From positions 21,276,673 through 21,340,672 of the forward strand of contig CM033115.1 of NCBI GenBank assembly GCA_019321725.1: 64,000 bases of DNA, written 5' to 3'. Below are positions 48,705-62,086 of the stretch, piece after piece (position 1 is the stretch's first letter; every line of letters starts with the position of its first letter). The translations under genes and the position numbers were made by a program. The notes beneath the pieces are model-generated. The model ran no database searches. It was given only the letters and a program-made list of their open reading frames with translations, and was not told where the DNA came from. This DNA comes from Paulownia fortunei. Lineage: Eukaryota; Streptophyta; Magnoliopsida; Lamiales; Paulowniaceae.

Positions 48705-51700
48705 CTAAATTTGGGAAGAAGGTGAAAAAGCTCCTTCAGATCTCCGAGCGGTATGGCCAGAAACAGATGACTTGTCTGATCCACGGACGTTGTATCTCTC
48801 GTAGACCTTTTCTCGGTTCTCCGACCACCAAGTCTCCGCTTGGTGTTCCCCGAATCTTCTCCGGCTGCACATGCAAGACATGAGTTTAAACTTTAGATCA
48901 AATTCCCTAACAGTTCCTCAACATTGATATTCCACCAGACAGAATAAGTTACACTTGGCATGTATGGCTTTAGATCAACAATATTAAATGAGATTTGACT
49001 ATAATTTCTTAAAGGACTCTCTCCAGGCAGTATTCTACAGGTCTCTTCTGATGATCAGTAAATTATAGTAAATACAGAAAGGTTAAATTATTGAATATCA
49101 AACACTATATTCAATAGCCAACCATATCAACCAGAGTACGGACAGATGTCATTACCTGAACCGTACGCGTTTTAGATCTCTTGTTCCATCTCGAAGGGCT
49201 ACAAGTGTTATGTATACACCAGGTTCATATTGTTCAATCCATTCAGCTTCAATTTGGCTAGCATTACCAGAAACCACTGAGTTTCTAGATTTCACGCTAT
49301 TTTCAATGTCTTGGTAAGCCCCAGATTCTTTAGTGTCAACACCTTCAGAGACACTGCCCCTGAAAGCCTGGACACTTCCACCACCATTAGCAAGTCTAGC
49401 ATCAGTGTGGTCATGTGATTCATTGGAGGTGGCAAGTCCAAGTCCCGGATCACGTGAGCTACTTTCATTGCTTCCAACAGCATCCTCAAGCAATTCAGAT
49501 GCACCTTGCTTTCCATTTGATGTAACTGAATCAATTCCAGGGTGAAAGGCCAAGTTGGAGCTGTTGATAGCATGAGATCTTGAATTCCTCTCTCCATGTG
49601 TACCAGGATAGTGTATACCATTTGGTTCGAATCCATTTGGCTGGTAAACCAACTTGAGGCTTTCAGGGTCATAAGACCCAGGAGGTAAACTCTCGGCCAT
49701 ATCTTTGAGCTGGAACGTGTGAAAATATCATAGATCAATAACACATTTGACAGAACTAAGAGATCTCCCCTTTCACAGAATACAACAAACAAGTGAACTA
49801 CTGTTGACAGGCCAATGAAATAACATTGAGCAGCATAAGCTTGGAAAGAGGCAGAAATAGAAGTTCAACATTGAAAACGCGGCCAAGGGAAGAAAAAATC
49901 CATTCACAAAATTTCAATTTCGTGGGATATAAAAACTGTTAACCAATTAGAGGTATTGTTTTCTTAAACCCAGGAGTATTTTTCAGGCAGCCACATCATT
50001 TTACCTTTTCAAAAAATCCTTGTTATCATGGATATGGATTTCTTTTTCTTTTTTGGGGGGGTGGGGGGTGAGAATTTGCACGAGGGAATGGACCACATTA
50101 AAAAAAATTCTTTTTTTGCTTCTGAATTTTTAATTTACAAACAGAGATATGCATACAAGTGTGAAACCAAACTCACCTGTGCTGTAAGGGACTTAATAAC
50201 TTCTTTAGCAGCTTTACATTTAGCAGATTCCTCTCCAGCTAATGTCATTGCTTCCTCAGCTTTCTTTGCTGACTTCTGGAGCTCCAATTCTTGCAGTTCA
50301 CATCGATTTCTAAGGCTCTCTACCTAAATCAAGTTCATGATCCCGAAAATTATATATAAAGACAAACTTTTTCCAGAATGCAAAGCTGAAAAAGGAGAGG
50401 CAGATTGAACTTCAGGATGTACCTGCACACGTAACTTATGCACTTCCTGATTCAGAAGTTCATTGGTCTTCTTTAAACTATCTGTAATGTTTTGGGAAAA
50501 AGAAAGTCCTGATGTTGTAGGAACTGGTGTTGCAGATCGTGGAGGGCTAGGTTTTCTTGAGAAGGGCGACACAGACCTGGAACTAACACTTGAGGGCGTA
50601 AGAGTTGGTTTCGGAACTGTTCGACGAACATCAACAGCTGTAGACATAACTGCATCCCTCAGCTGCAATATAGATACTTGAGAGGAACGACCTAAAGAGA
50701 ATGTATCAGCTTTTTTTCCTTGTTTGGCCGCTTTTGTATCCAACTGTCTAATCAAATCAAAGTTAGATGGCATGGCTGACTTGGCCAACCTCAAATCAGC
50801 CTTGTCCAACCTATCCTTGTTTTCACCTGAAAGCCGCGGTACAGAATTTCTCCGGTTGTTGACTCCAGCTTCTGCCACCTTAGTTAGTTTAGCAAAGCAA
50901 GAATCACACACACGATACGGTTTGCTGGGATTAGGTGCCAATGCTGCCCTTAGAGCTTTTCTAGAACTGCAAGCATGGCAGTGTACCAGTCCACAATTAT
51001 AGCAATTATGCCTCTTTCTTGTGAAGCCAAAAGCCTGTCTACAAGCTGAGCACTGCGACTGCTCAGCACCAGAAACCCATTTATGAAGACATATAGCTGA
51101 AGAGTAATTTGAGCCGCAAGCAATAAATTTAACATGTCTATCCTTTAAAGCTTCAACTAGAGTAGGTGTTTTCCTGTCTTCTATATCTCCATGCCCCAAA
51201 TTCCCATTAGCTCCTTTACCCCATGTATAGACCTCATTTTTGGATGTCAATACAGCCACATGATAAGCACCACAAGCAATTTCTTCAACAGATTCACCTG
51301 AAAGCTTGTATTCCACCAAGCAAGGTAGCTTTCCATCAGACTGAGGATTTCCAAGCTGACCATAGACCGTACTTCCCATTGTGAAAACACGCCCTGATGT
51401 AGTCAGGCCAACAGTCAAACTATGCCCACAGGCAATTTTGTGAAAATTGTAATCAATAAGTGCAGGAACACAAGTAGGCTTCAGTCGAGGTTCCTTGTCA
51501 CCTTGTCCAAGGCGATTTTTATCACCATCACCCCATGTGAACAATTTTCCAGATGAAACACTTGCACTAGACTGTGTTACAATAACCTCAACCACAGCAG
51601 CAGTATGCCACACTCCGCATGCAACTGCAATTGTCCTCAATCCTGATAGAGACTCAACCTCTCTTGGATATAAGACATTTTCCCTATTTCCATGGCCCAA

Positions 51701-54700
51701 AACACCAAAGCTTCCATCTCCAAATGTAAACAGCTGTCCTGTTGATGTTATCAAGGCAGTATGCCATGGACCGCAAGTAACCATTGCAACTTGAAGTCCC
51801 TCAAGAGGACCCGCAATTCTCTTCGGTATCCAGTGACTGACATCATTGCCATGACCCAAGAGCCCAGCATTATGTGTACCATCACCCCATGTGTAAAGTT
51901 CACCAGCCATTGTAACAGCACAAGTGTGGAACTCTCCACAAGCAACAAAATCAACACTCAGAAAAGATAATGATTCCACTAGATGAGGTTGAGTAACATC
52001 TTTTCCAACTCCATGCCCAAGCCTTCCACCAGATTCTTCACCCCAACTAAAGACTTCACCTTGCCTAGTGACTAGAGCAGCATGCCTGACCCCACAGGCT
52101 ATATGATTCACATCCAGAACAACATTACATTCCAACGGCCTAGGAAGAAGAACATCAGCTCTCATGCTAATGTTACTAGCATTTTTCTCTGGCCCAACCT
52201 TGACAAAATTATCACATATAACTTCACCCCATATATACACATCCCCTAACGCATCACAATCATCTTGAGCAGAACCATGACTGGAAGTACTGGGGGCACT
52301 AGATACACTAAATCGAAAAGCATCTGAAGCAGATCCTTTCCCTTGCATATTTGTTTGATCCGAAGCTACATGAGACCTCTCTGAATGGACCAAATTATCT
52401 GGGTGATAGCTTTTTGGAGAAGCAATTATGTTTGAACTAATGGAAACCTCAGGAGAACCAACTTCTCTTGTAGCACTCACAGAACTGTTACTTGGACTAT
52501 TTGATGTCAAATCTCTGTTTTCCTGGAATCATTTCATTAAGAAACCACGACTTAAACATGAAAAAAAAAAATCTTCCCCTATCCATGAGCCAAATATTGC
52601 ATACATGTTTGTCCATATCAGCAATGCAATATCCAGAACAGTCATCCACTTAATGACAAAATTAAGTACCAGAATGTGAGTTTTACAATTGACCAAGTAG
52701 TCGGCCATTATTGATGAATATCATAAATTCATTTGAACACATCAGACACAACAGGTGGGGCAGAAACTATATATATTTCAAGCCATGCACATTGAAACAA
52801 GTAATACAAGTTTGTTTCACCTATTCCATCATGTATTCATGAATTGAAAGCTGCAGGGCCAAATTCAGTAAAAAAATGTCAAAGAAAAATTACTCATCTC
52901 ACAACAAAAATAGCAGTAAGCATACATGTCATTGTTTTGCAACACCTATCAGATCTTCTCCACACAGATATTATGAAAAGACTTCCGCTGAATTTACTCA
53001 GATAGTCCACAAAGGTTAGAGGGATCTACTAACTCCATTAAAACTTATTATATGTAGAAACTGGCCTTAAAGATTAATCTCAAAAGCAGCAAGGCAAAAC
53101 TGATATTTTCAGAAATTCAGTCTTTCTCTAAGGCACTAGCACAAGAGTTCAATTTGGAAAACTTAGTATCTTTTTCCGAATCAATCTCCTGTTCTGTCTA
53201 CTATCTATGTGGGCTATTATTATCATTTAGTAATATTACAGCCATCTTATTGTAGCGTACTTGATATCTGTTACATACTTATTCGTGATTTTCTAAATAG
53301 CTGGTACTTGAGAAATCTGCAAGTACTTTTATAAATATTACTAACTTCCAAATTAGCTCCACTCCAATAATTTCTGGCTCTCTTTTGCTCAAAACATCGA
53401 TTATGTTCATTACAGATGAACTAGGGAGATGTTCTTTCATACGAGTCCTAGTTCAGAAAAATAAATATGCCACAAACAGAATGAGAAGTACCAGAATTTA
53501 TGTTTACGAATATAAAATGAGGCCAAAAGGATAAAAATTCAAGCTATGCTATTCCAAAATAGTATCATAAAGAAATGAAAACATCTCCTAAACCTTCTTT
53601 ACTTGTATCCAAGAGCTAATATTGCAAGACCAGATAATCAACAATCACTAATTCATTATTCCAACTGGAAGTAAAACCACTATTCGTTTCACGAAACAAA
53701 ATATTGCCCAGATAAGCAGGATAAAACCCAATGCAAATAACAAAATGACTATGCCAGGTTGTAAAACTCACATCAAAATAGAGGCCTCCATCATTCCATC
53801 CATCAATTTTTGAGCGCCCAGCTTTTCCAGATGATATCAATGCCTTAAGGCCAGCTATCCAGATTTCTGCCTCAACTTTGTCCTTGCAGATCTAGTAATA
53901 TACAAGAATTGGGTACAGGTCATTATAAACAAACAGAAAATGCAAAAGCCAAATGTTAAAGGGAACTTGCATCACCAACCAGGTCAAGGGATCTTTTCCC
54001 GTTGTTATATATGAGAGAGAAGGATAAGTAGTCCTTTTCAGGGCGCAGATATCGTTGAAAAACAGCCTGGTAACAAGTTCATATAAATCATTAAACGAAA
54101 CTCTATATAAAAGTTTGCTGGCAAAGCAAAAAGTTAAGTGAAGATAGATTTAAGCAAACATGATAGTGTGAATGAGTAACATGATGTAAGGTCTCCAAAA
54201 TCTCACAGTTCTTTGTCCAGGGATAATTCTTGAAACTGAAGCTAACTTCAAACTTCTTTCACCACTGCTAGAAATCCAAATTAAGGCTGTTTCGTCCTGC
54301 AACATTGAAATTAAAACAGCCATTAACGTGTCAAAGCAAAAAAAAAAATAAAAAAATGAAAAGAAGACTGGAAATAGTTTAACAAGTGATTATGATACAA
54401 CATCATTGTTTGTCAACTATAATTGAACACTGCAGCAATTCAATAACTGAGAACATTTTTAGCCCTTCTGTTCATAAAGACAACTTATATTCAAAATGTC
54501 AACAATTCTGCTGCTCTTTGATAGTTAGACAACCTCTAAATTTTAACTTAAATTTTCACTTAGGAAATTTTTTACAGCATATCAATGAGAAACAAGCTAA
54601 CTGCAAAGAGAGACTCCTTCATACACAGTTTTGACTCACAACATAGAAAGTACAGGTATTCCAAGCAATCTAGATGAAGCTACCTAAACTGGCAGCAAGT

Positions 54701-57674
54701 TTTCACTCGTGGAAACTAGATGACATATCACTTCATTTAGTACCATATGGACAAATAAGTTACTACCCTGTCTATTGAGATTGGAGATATGGATAGCACT
54801 GAAGCACGTCGGCCCCATGGAACCAAAGTTGGCTTCGATTTCTATTCACAACCTGATGGTTTCAGCTTCTAATAGTAATTTTGCCCATTAATAAAAAATT
54901 AAGCTTGAAAACTATGTAGAGGGCTAAGAATAAGATAGCATCAAACATTCACTATGAACTCTAGAAAGCACAAAGTAAAAAATATCTTACATAATCACAC
55001 AACCATAACAATCATATATGCAAAAGTAGATCTTTGATTATGTTTGACAGGAAATTTTCCTCCTTTTCTGAAATGAGTTACTACTTCAATGCAAAATAGC
55101 CAAATATTTCAGAATGGTATTTTGCCAAAACACTTCAACTTTGAGTATCAAAATCACCAATTCATGAGAGAAGAATTAGAGTAAAGAGAACATATATCTC
55201 TCAACGAGTGTTAAACTCAATACCATATAAAAGAATAATCAACAGCAAGAATTGTCCGAACGATGGAAAAAATATCTTTTTCTTCTCATATTAAAGATGG
55301 GTATATATGTGTGTGTGTGTGTGTGTGTGTTTTGAAGAAACTCCTAGGTACTGAAAAATCATATGATTTGCATCACCAGAGTGGATCAAAATGATGGTAA
55401 ACCAAATAAAAAAACACATGAAAAAAGAAAAGGCCAAAAGATACTATTGAAAATGACAGCAAAGAAAATCATTATGCAAGTGATCATTGTACATATTGAA
55501 TATTGGCCTTACATTAGAGAGTCTAAATGGATAAAACTTTGGCTTTCCCTTACGACCATATTTAAGTAGTTGAGCTCCCTTCTTTAGAGCAATCAGTGCC
55601 TGCACAAAATAAACGGATCAATCAGAAGAACCATTTGCAGTTAACAACACAATAGATACAAAGAGTGGCTAGACAAGGATGTAGAAAGCCAAATAATCTG
55701 AGATTAAACAGCTAAAAAATTGTAAAGTCGTCCATACTAAGAAGCATGGACATTTGCATATTGATAATGAGGTCTTGGCCAGGAAATTATATGACCAACC
55801 TCCCACATCTCCTGTACTACTCCAACCACATCTATGTTAACAAATACAAGTTTCTCTGGTAATCACATTGTTCTCCAACACAAGTCAGAATTACTGATGA
55901 ATGAGGGACCAAATTCAGGATAGTATGACGAGTCTTAAAATAAGAGATCTTCACTATATATCACACTGGAAGCAAATGAATCTACTACTAACACAGAATT
56001 TACAAAAAGATTATGGAAGCAAGAGCAGATACATTGCATTAAAGATGCTGAACTAATATACATGAGGCACAAAAGCTCAGAAGAGATTGAGCAGATATTC
56101 CATTTCTGTTAGTATGCTAAACTAATATACATCAGATTTATGCACAGAAATGAAAACTCAATCTTGTCTCCCTTTTCTTCCCTTTGTCGTTTACCTCATG
56201 TTCCTGAGTGAACCAATGCTTGACTAGAGCAACTTCTGCATTCTTTCAAGCAATACTATTTTTTGAGTCAGTTTTCAGATGCAAACTACACACTATTGAA
56301 GAGATCATTACTACATTTGCAGGTCCATTGGTGGAGCTTTAACTTCATTCAAAAATAATACCAAGAAATTAAGACAAACTGGTCGTGTAACAAGCAGTCA
56401 CTCATGTAATAGTAGCCATGTGTAACTGAAGTTCATATAAATAGTATGGCGCAAGGCATACAGAGGAAACAAAAAAAGCAAAACAAACTGTCTAAATGCA
56501 AATACAGTAACCACAAAAATTTACTAGTGTCCGATAAATTCTTTTAGTCACTTATGTTCAAACATTGTGGCATTCTCGTGTCGACGATTTTATACAATTT
56601 TAAGCTAGCATCTGTAGGCCTTTTTCACCCTTTGTTTTGCTACATGAGAGTAGAAATACTTAAAAGTATAACACATTCATCATCGCCACATGTCTAATTG
56701 CATGGAGTCAGTACTTTGTGAGCAATGCAGATTCTTTTTCGCAGGGGAAACATTTGGGCAGCCAAGTTTTGTATTCTATGTGTCATTCCTATTTTTTAGC
56801 ACCAAAGTTGCTGCCCTGCTTTTTCATCTATTGCTTATGAGCCTGTCATATCATCACTCTTACGTCGTACTCTGCAAATATTTTTCCCTCTTAGATTCAC
56901 AATAAATGCAACCATTCAAGTGGCACTGATTGAATTGCTATCCACTCTCTAGATGTCATTTTTCTCCATTTTTAATTGTTGGACATCACTAGGCATTCTT
57001 GACATAAAAAAATAGGCAAACGCAAAAAGTAATCCTAAAAATAAATTAACAAAGCAAAGGAAGTCCAAGGGAAGATGACATTACCACCAATAAAATAATT
57101 CTACTTAAATTTTTTACATTCCATGCATCTCGCTAAAACACATGAACGCCAAAAAAAAAAAAAAGCATAAGCTCCATAAACAAAAAAAAAAAAAAAGCAT
57201 AAGCTCCATAAATAAATGGAACTACAATCAGTGAACTTAAAATTAATTTTTAAGTAATTAGGGCACACAGACTTTAAAATTAGCCTCTGTCATTAACTAT
57301 ATCAAGTGATCAACATTGCTAAAAGATACGATACGTGAAAGAACCGAGCAAACTCAATTTGACCCAAGAAAAAAAAAAAGGTACATTTCCTCCATATTCC
57401 ACACCCACGGTCCTATTCCATTTCACCAATTCTTGAAAACATAGTCATAATTCCAGATAAAGTTTTCAATTAAATTCAAACCAACCCAACAATATCCCGA
57501 ACTGAACCCACAAAATCTTCAATTAAGCACCAAAAAGAAGAAGAGGAAGATTCAAACAACCTTAAATATCATACTTTTTTAATGCATGAAATACATCTAC
57601 ATACATAAAACAAAGTGCAAAGGTACCTGCTCGATGTCACGGTCGGCATTACCGTAGCTAACAAGATCTGCCAT
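48705..57674 (-). CDS. PRAF1-like: PRAF-type protein: PH, RCC1 repeats, FYVE and BRX domains
   Basis: Nine exons, in coding order 57674-57627, 55599-55513, 54296-54207, 54066-53980, 53891-53772, 52522-50423, 50323-50177, 49709-49156, 48864-48705, join in phase to 1130 residues. Residues 1 to about 145 form a PH domain ([16 protein letters not shown] onward). Seven RCC1-like blades follow at about 238-620 (for example [39 protein letters not shown]). A FYVE finger lies at about 632-700 ([20 protein letters not shown], then CHACSS). A Ser-rich linker and coiled coil come next, then a C-terminal BRX domain ([34 protein letters not shown]). PRAF proteins bind phosphoinositides, act as exchange factors for small GTPases in vitro and partner polarity proteins. 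Exon 6 alone encodes 700 residues. The first intron is 2 kb. The gene appears intact. Confidence 0.95.
54767..54841 (-). other. Candidate 75-nt cassette exon in PRAF intron 2
   Basis: Read on the minus strand, AG at 54842-54843 precedes 75 nt of open sequence ([13 protein letters not shown], then [12 protein letters not shown]) followed by GTAGTA at 54766. The flanking exons break in phase 0 and 75 is divisible by three, so inclusion would add 25 residues inside the PH domain without shifting the frame. It is richer in GC than the intron around it. Not part of any PRAF protein I know, so inclusion is speculative. Confidence 0.3.
55309..55330. repeat. (GT)11 microsatellite in PRAF intron 1-2 region
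   Basis: A GT run of about 22 bp following TATATAT, a little downstream of PRAF exon 2 in the transcription sense. Confidence 0.9.
57150..57212. repeat. Two-copy tandem duplication, 31-bp unit with A-run
   Basis: C, an A-run and GCATAAGCTCCATAAA occur twice in a row (57150-57180 and 57181-57212) in the first intron of the PRAF gene. Confidence 0.85.
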
Positions 57675-58200
57675 TCCATGTGAAACGCTCACCTCCACAC
57701 CAACACCACCGCCACCACCATCCCCTTCCGCTCATTATCATGCCACCACTCCACCAACTCCTCCGCGCCGCACACAACCATCCACGCCACCACCTAATTT
57801 TCCCTCCCTTCCCCTTCAAATTTACGAAAACACCTCCAAAGATTCAACTATAGAACCCACGCCTTTTATCTCACTCAGATCTGAAAAACCCAGCCGGAGA
57901 AAAAATGAGTCCTGAAGTTTCCACAGTCCTTTGTGACGAAGCCCAGAATTCAAAGGTGAGTCCTCCGCTGCTTCGGATGACTGACTTTGACTGACTCCGG
58001 CGATGGAGAAAAAGGTGGCTGCCGGTGGCGGAAACGGTTGTTTCCTGCTCCGACCGTTCCCGGCGACGGCGGCAAGAAAACAAATAGGTAGAGAAAACAA
58101 TAAAATGAAAAGAAAAACGTAGCGTATAGAGAGAGAGTAGATGAAGAGAAAAGAAGGTGGTGTGGGCGTAAGAGGAAGTAGACAGAGTACGCAGTCAAAG
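57675..58200 (-). promoter_or_regulatory. PRAF 5' leader and promoter region
   Basis: GC-richer, pyrimidine-rich minus-strand sequence lies upstream of the PRAF ATG, with TCTCTCTCTATACGC near 58120-58137. It probably contains the transcription start. The open frames of up to 114 codons found here have no family features and are treated as leader sequence. Confidence 0.45.
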
Positions 58201-61200
58201 ATAGGAAAAAGAAAAGGGCAGTACCGAAAAATACTACTATTCTTAACCCAGAATTTTTGTCCAAACTGGATTTGTAAAGTGTTAATCTGTACATATTTAT
58301 TACATGATTACTTAATTTTGATACAATTTTATATTACAAATTAATTCTATTATATTTTGAATTGTATCACTTGCCAGTTGTCATTCTATATATATTAGGA
58401 TTTTATATTTAAAAAACAGATCGTAGAATGTAATAAATGATATAATAAAATTTATAATAAAAAATTATGTATGCTTTTAAAAAAAAAAAAACGAATTGTT
58501 AAATTTGAAAAAAATTTCAAAAAAAAAAATACAACAAAATATATATATATATATAGAAATATCTTGAAAATAGAAAAAAGTATTATGTTACCTATGAAAC
58601 TTGAGAATGTGAATCATATCTCTAATTTCTTTTCGGTCAATCATGTTTACCAAATTTTCAGTATTGTGATGGCAATATATAAGGTCAATACAATACAACT
58701 TGTTTAATGTGACTTGTTTATTAGGAAAAGAATACAATTTTCTATAAACTAAATTTTTTGAAACTATTATCTATTTAAGTTTTCATTAAATTGAAACTAA
58801 AAAAAAAAAATCATTGTTTCAGCGAAAATTATGAAAATTTTAATCATGGACCCAACCAATATTCCTCTTAGTAAGCTTGAAGTAGGGAATTATTTACACT
58901 CATCCAGTCGAAGAATAATCAACTCAAACAGTTTTTGAAGAGTAATTGAATTTTCTTACACGCCCTTGTGTACTAGTCAAACTACTAAGAATTATCAAAC
59001 ATTTGTCTCGCTGCGTTGAGTCAACATAACCTAATACCCGTCACTGTCTCATATTATCTAAGTATTTAAATTTTATTATTTTGTGAACCAAGGTCAGAAT
59101 CTTGATATTATGCAATAATTTAATTTATTTTATTTTTTGAAAAATGAGTGCAAAAATAAAAAAACCAAATAAGTGTTCGACAAACACTGTACGAGCTTAA
59201 ATTCAAAGTAAATATTAAAAATAATATATTTTCTATGACTGTAATTTCACTTTTAAAATCAATGAGATTTGAATAGAAATTTGATCACAAACTTGAATAT
59301 ATTTCTACTGTTTTTACTGAGATTTTATGGTTTGTAAATATATACTGCAATATGTTGTTATTATTTGGTAGATTTATTGATCTTGCATGGTAAAGCCACT
59401 CTGTTAATAATTTAGAATCAAGTTCAAAACTGTGCACTTATAGTTTAAATAAATAAAATTAAGCCGCCATGTAAGACTGCAAACTAATTTTTAATTACTC
59501 AAATTTATTAATTATAAACAAATGAATTGATGTACTAATATATAAAATTAATTAATCGATCAACTAATACAGCTGAACATTCATGACATGAAGATGTTGC
59601 GTCTCACAGTCTAGTTGTCACTTTTCATTATTATTTTTTTTTAATTTTAATAAGATTTTTTTTCGATTGAATCTAATAAATTATCGATATCTTTTTAAAT
59701 CAAATGAATTTGAAAGGTGTGGAATATTAACCATTAATATGAACGATGTTGCATTTAACAAATTAGTTTTCATTTTTTGTTAATTTTAGTAAGATTTTGT
59801 TGCAGTTAATTTATTGAGATTAATCAAATATATTATTGATAGTTTCCAAATAAAATGAAGGAGAAAAGTGTGGAATATTAGTCATTAATTGATAGTCCTA
59901 CTAATGTTTTAAGGTTTTCAGCAATATTATTTATGAACCAAGACTTTTTGAAGATTTGAGAAATCATCTAGAAGGTTAACCCTAATTATATCCTGCCTCC
60001 ACGTGGCAAATTCCTTAAGTTTGTTGCCTATATTTTCTTTTCTACGAATCTATTTCAAATAAATTTTTAGATATAAAAATTTATTTTTAAAAAAATTATG
60101 TGTTTGATAATTATTTTTAAATAAAATTTTAAAATAAATTACTTTTTTAAAAATTAATTTTGAAAAATATAAAATTGTGCCTTTTGAATTTTTTTTTTAT
60201 ACTTTTACCAAATGGACGTTAAAATACATTTTTATCAAATATATTTATAAGTAATTTTTGAAAAAGTCTATATTAAAAAGTTCATTTTATAGATGAATTT
60301 TTATTTTAAAAGTGTTCAGAAAATGTTTTTCTATATTTTAGCAAATAAAATTTTAAAATTTTGATTTATGAATCAACTCTTTGATGCCAATAAAAACAAG
60401 ATTGCATTCACTAGAGGAAGTTTGATTATGATTATTTAAAAAATAAAAAAATATTTAATATATATCATTGTAATCCATGCGCTAAAAAAATAAAATTTAA
60501 ATTTAAATTTAGATAGGAGAAAGTACTATTTTACATGTAAAATATTATAATTTCAAGATTGTAGCATCATAATCTTTACACTTATTTTTGTTCCATATTA
60601 TTATTCTCAACTCATTCTAACATAAACAGAACTTATAAGCTATTATATCAAATATAGTAAATAACGAAAATATCACCTTATATTTTTGGAATGAATATCA
60701 TCAAAATTTTGTGAAGTAACAGTATTAATTTATTTATTTCGTGAATCAATCTCAATTATGCATATAAAAAAAGATTAAGTGTAGTTACAACTGAGATGAT
60801 CAAGGTCAATAATGATATTTTGATTTCTCTGTAAAATATTGACAATGTGGCAACTTGAGAAGCGTGGGCTTCTCCCAAGATGGGATGCATGGGGATCAAA
60901 TTCCAAATATTGTCCCAATTTTCCAAAACTTTAGGATTAAACTAAACATTGTTTACATCACTAATATGGTTTATTTTAATACCTATTTTACTTACTATAA
61001 TCTTTCTTTGCTTTGCTTTTGAGTAATTATTTTTTTATTTTTTGAGAGAATAATCGAATACATATCAATCAATACTTTTAAATTACGTCATTTATTGTAC
61101 AATTTTTCTTCTAAATGTGCAAGCCAAAAACCATTTTGATTTTAGTACTAGTACAAATTAATAATCTTTTTTTTAATATTTTTAATAAAATAATTAAATA

Positions 61201-61343
61201 TACATCAATTATTATATTTAAATTTTAAATTCATTAAATATAAATAATTACATCGTTCATTGAACTTTTTTTTGAAAAAATAGGAGAATTGGTGCGGGGA
61301 CGAGCCAAAAACCATTTTTGATTCGGTAGGTGGGCAACCAGAA

Positions 61344-61377
61344 CCGGTGCGTATTGTAGCTGATGATGTCGCACCGG
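61344..61377. repeat. Short perfect inverted repeat (8-bp arms)
   Basis: CCGGTGCG (61344-61351) and CGCACCGG (61370-61377) are exact reverse complements separated by 18 bases, within the only GC-richer patch of the terminal spacer. Confidence 0.7.
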
Positions 61378-62059
61378 ATCCCACAAAATTAGTCAAGTGG
61401 GGCCTACTTTGAACGAGGAAGATCACCGAACTCGTTGAACGTTTAGGATATCCCAGCCGCCCATCTGTTTGACTTTCTCCACTTAGCATTATGTTTTGAC
61501 TCTTCTCATTTAGATTTGAGTCAAGAGCTCCATTTGATTCCATTTTCAAACTCATTTTCAAGTTTTTAACCATTTTAAATTTGAATATTTTTATTAAAAT
61601 TTTGTATAAAAATAAATATATATTAAATTAATTATATTTTTATGTTGACTATATAAATTTAAAAATAAAAATATATCTATTTTATGAAAATACATAAAAT
61701 ATTAATAAATTTGAAAATAATTTTTTTTGATATATTAAAAAGACATAAAATATTAATAAATTTAAAAATAAAAATAAAACAAATAGACCCTTAATTGTCA
61801 TTGGTTTTCTAATTTTCTTCATAATTTTTGAGAAAACCACGTTTTAGTATATCATAAATCGGGTTTTTTTAAGGATGGTGGATGCATTGGACTGGATTTA
61901 CCAACAGCCGTTTGATCAAGTAATAGATTACATGAGGTCTACATGAATTATAAATCAGTTGGCACATAAACCAAGAATTGTGATGGATATCATCCAGTAA
62001 TCCAATTTTTTTTAAGAATTTTAATGGGTAGTCAACTTGGACTTTTTGAGATATAAACA

Positions 62060-62086
62060 AATAATAATAATAATAATAATAATAAT
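62060..62086. repeat. (AAT)9 microsatellite
   Basis: An uninterrupted AAT/ATA trinucleotide run of about 27 bp. Confidence 0.9.

Noticed and set aside
57822..58294. Minus-strand frames of 70-114 codons upstream of PRAF
   Set aside because: Located in the PRAF 5' leader and promoter, with no family features.
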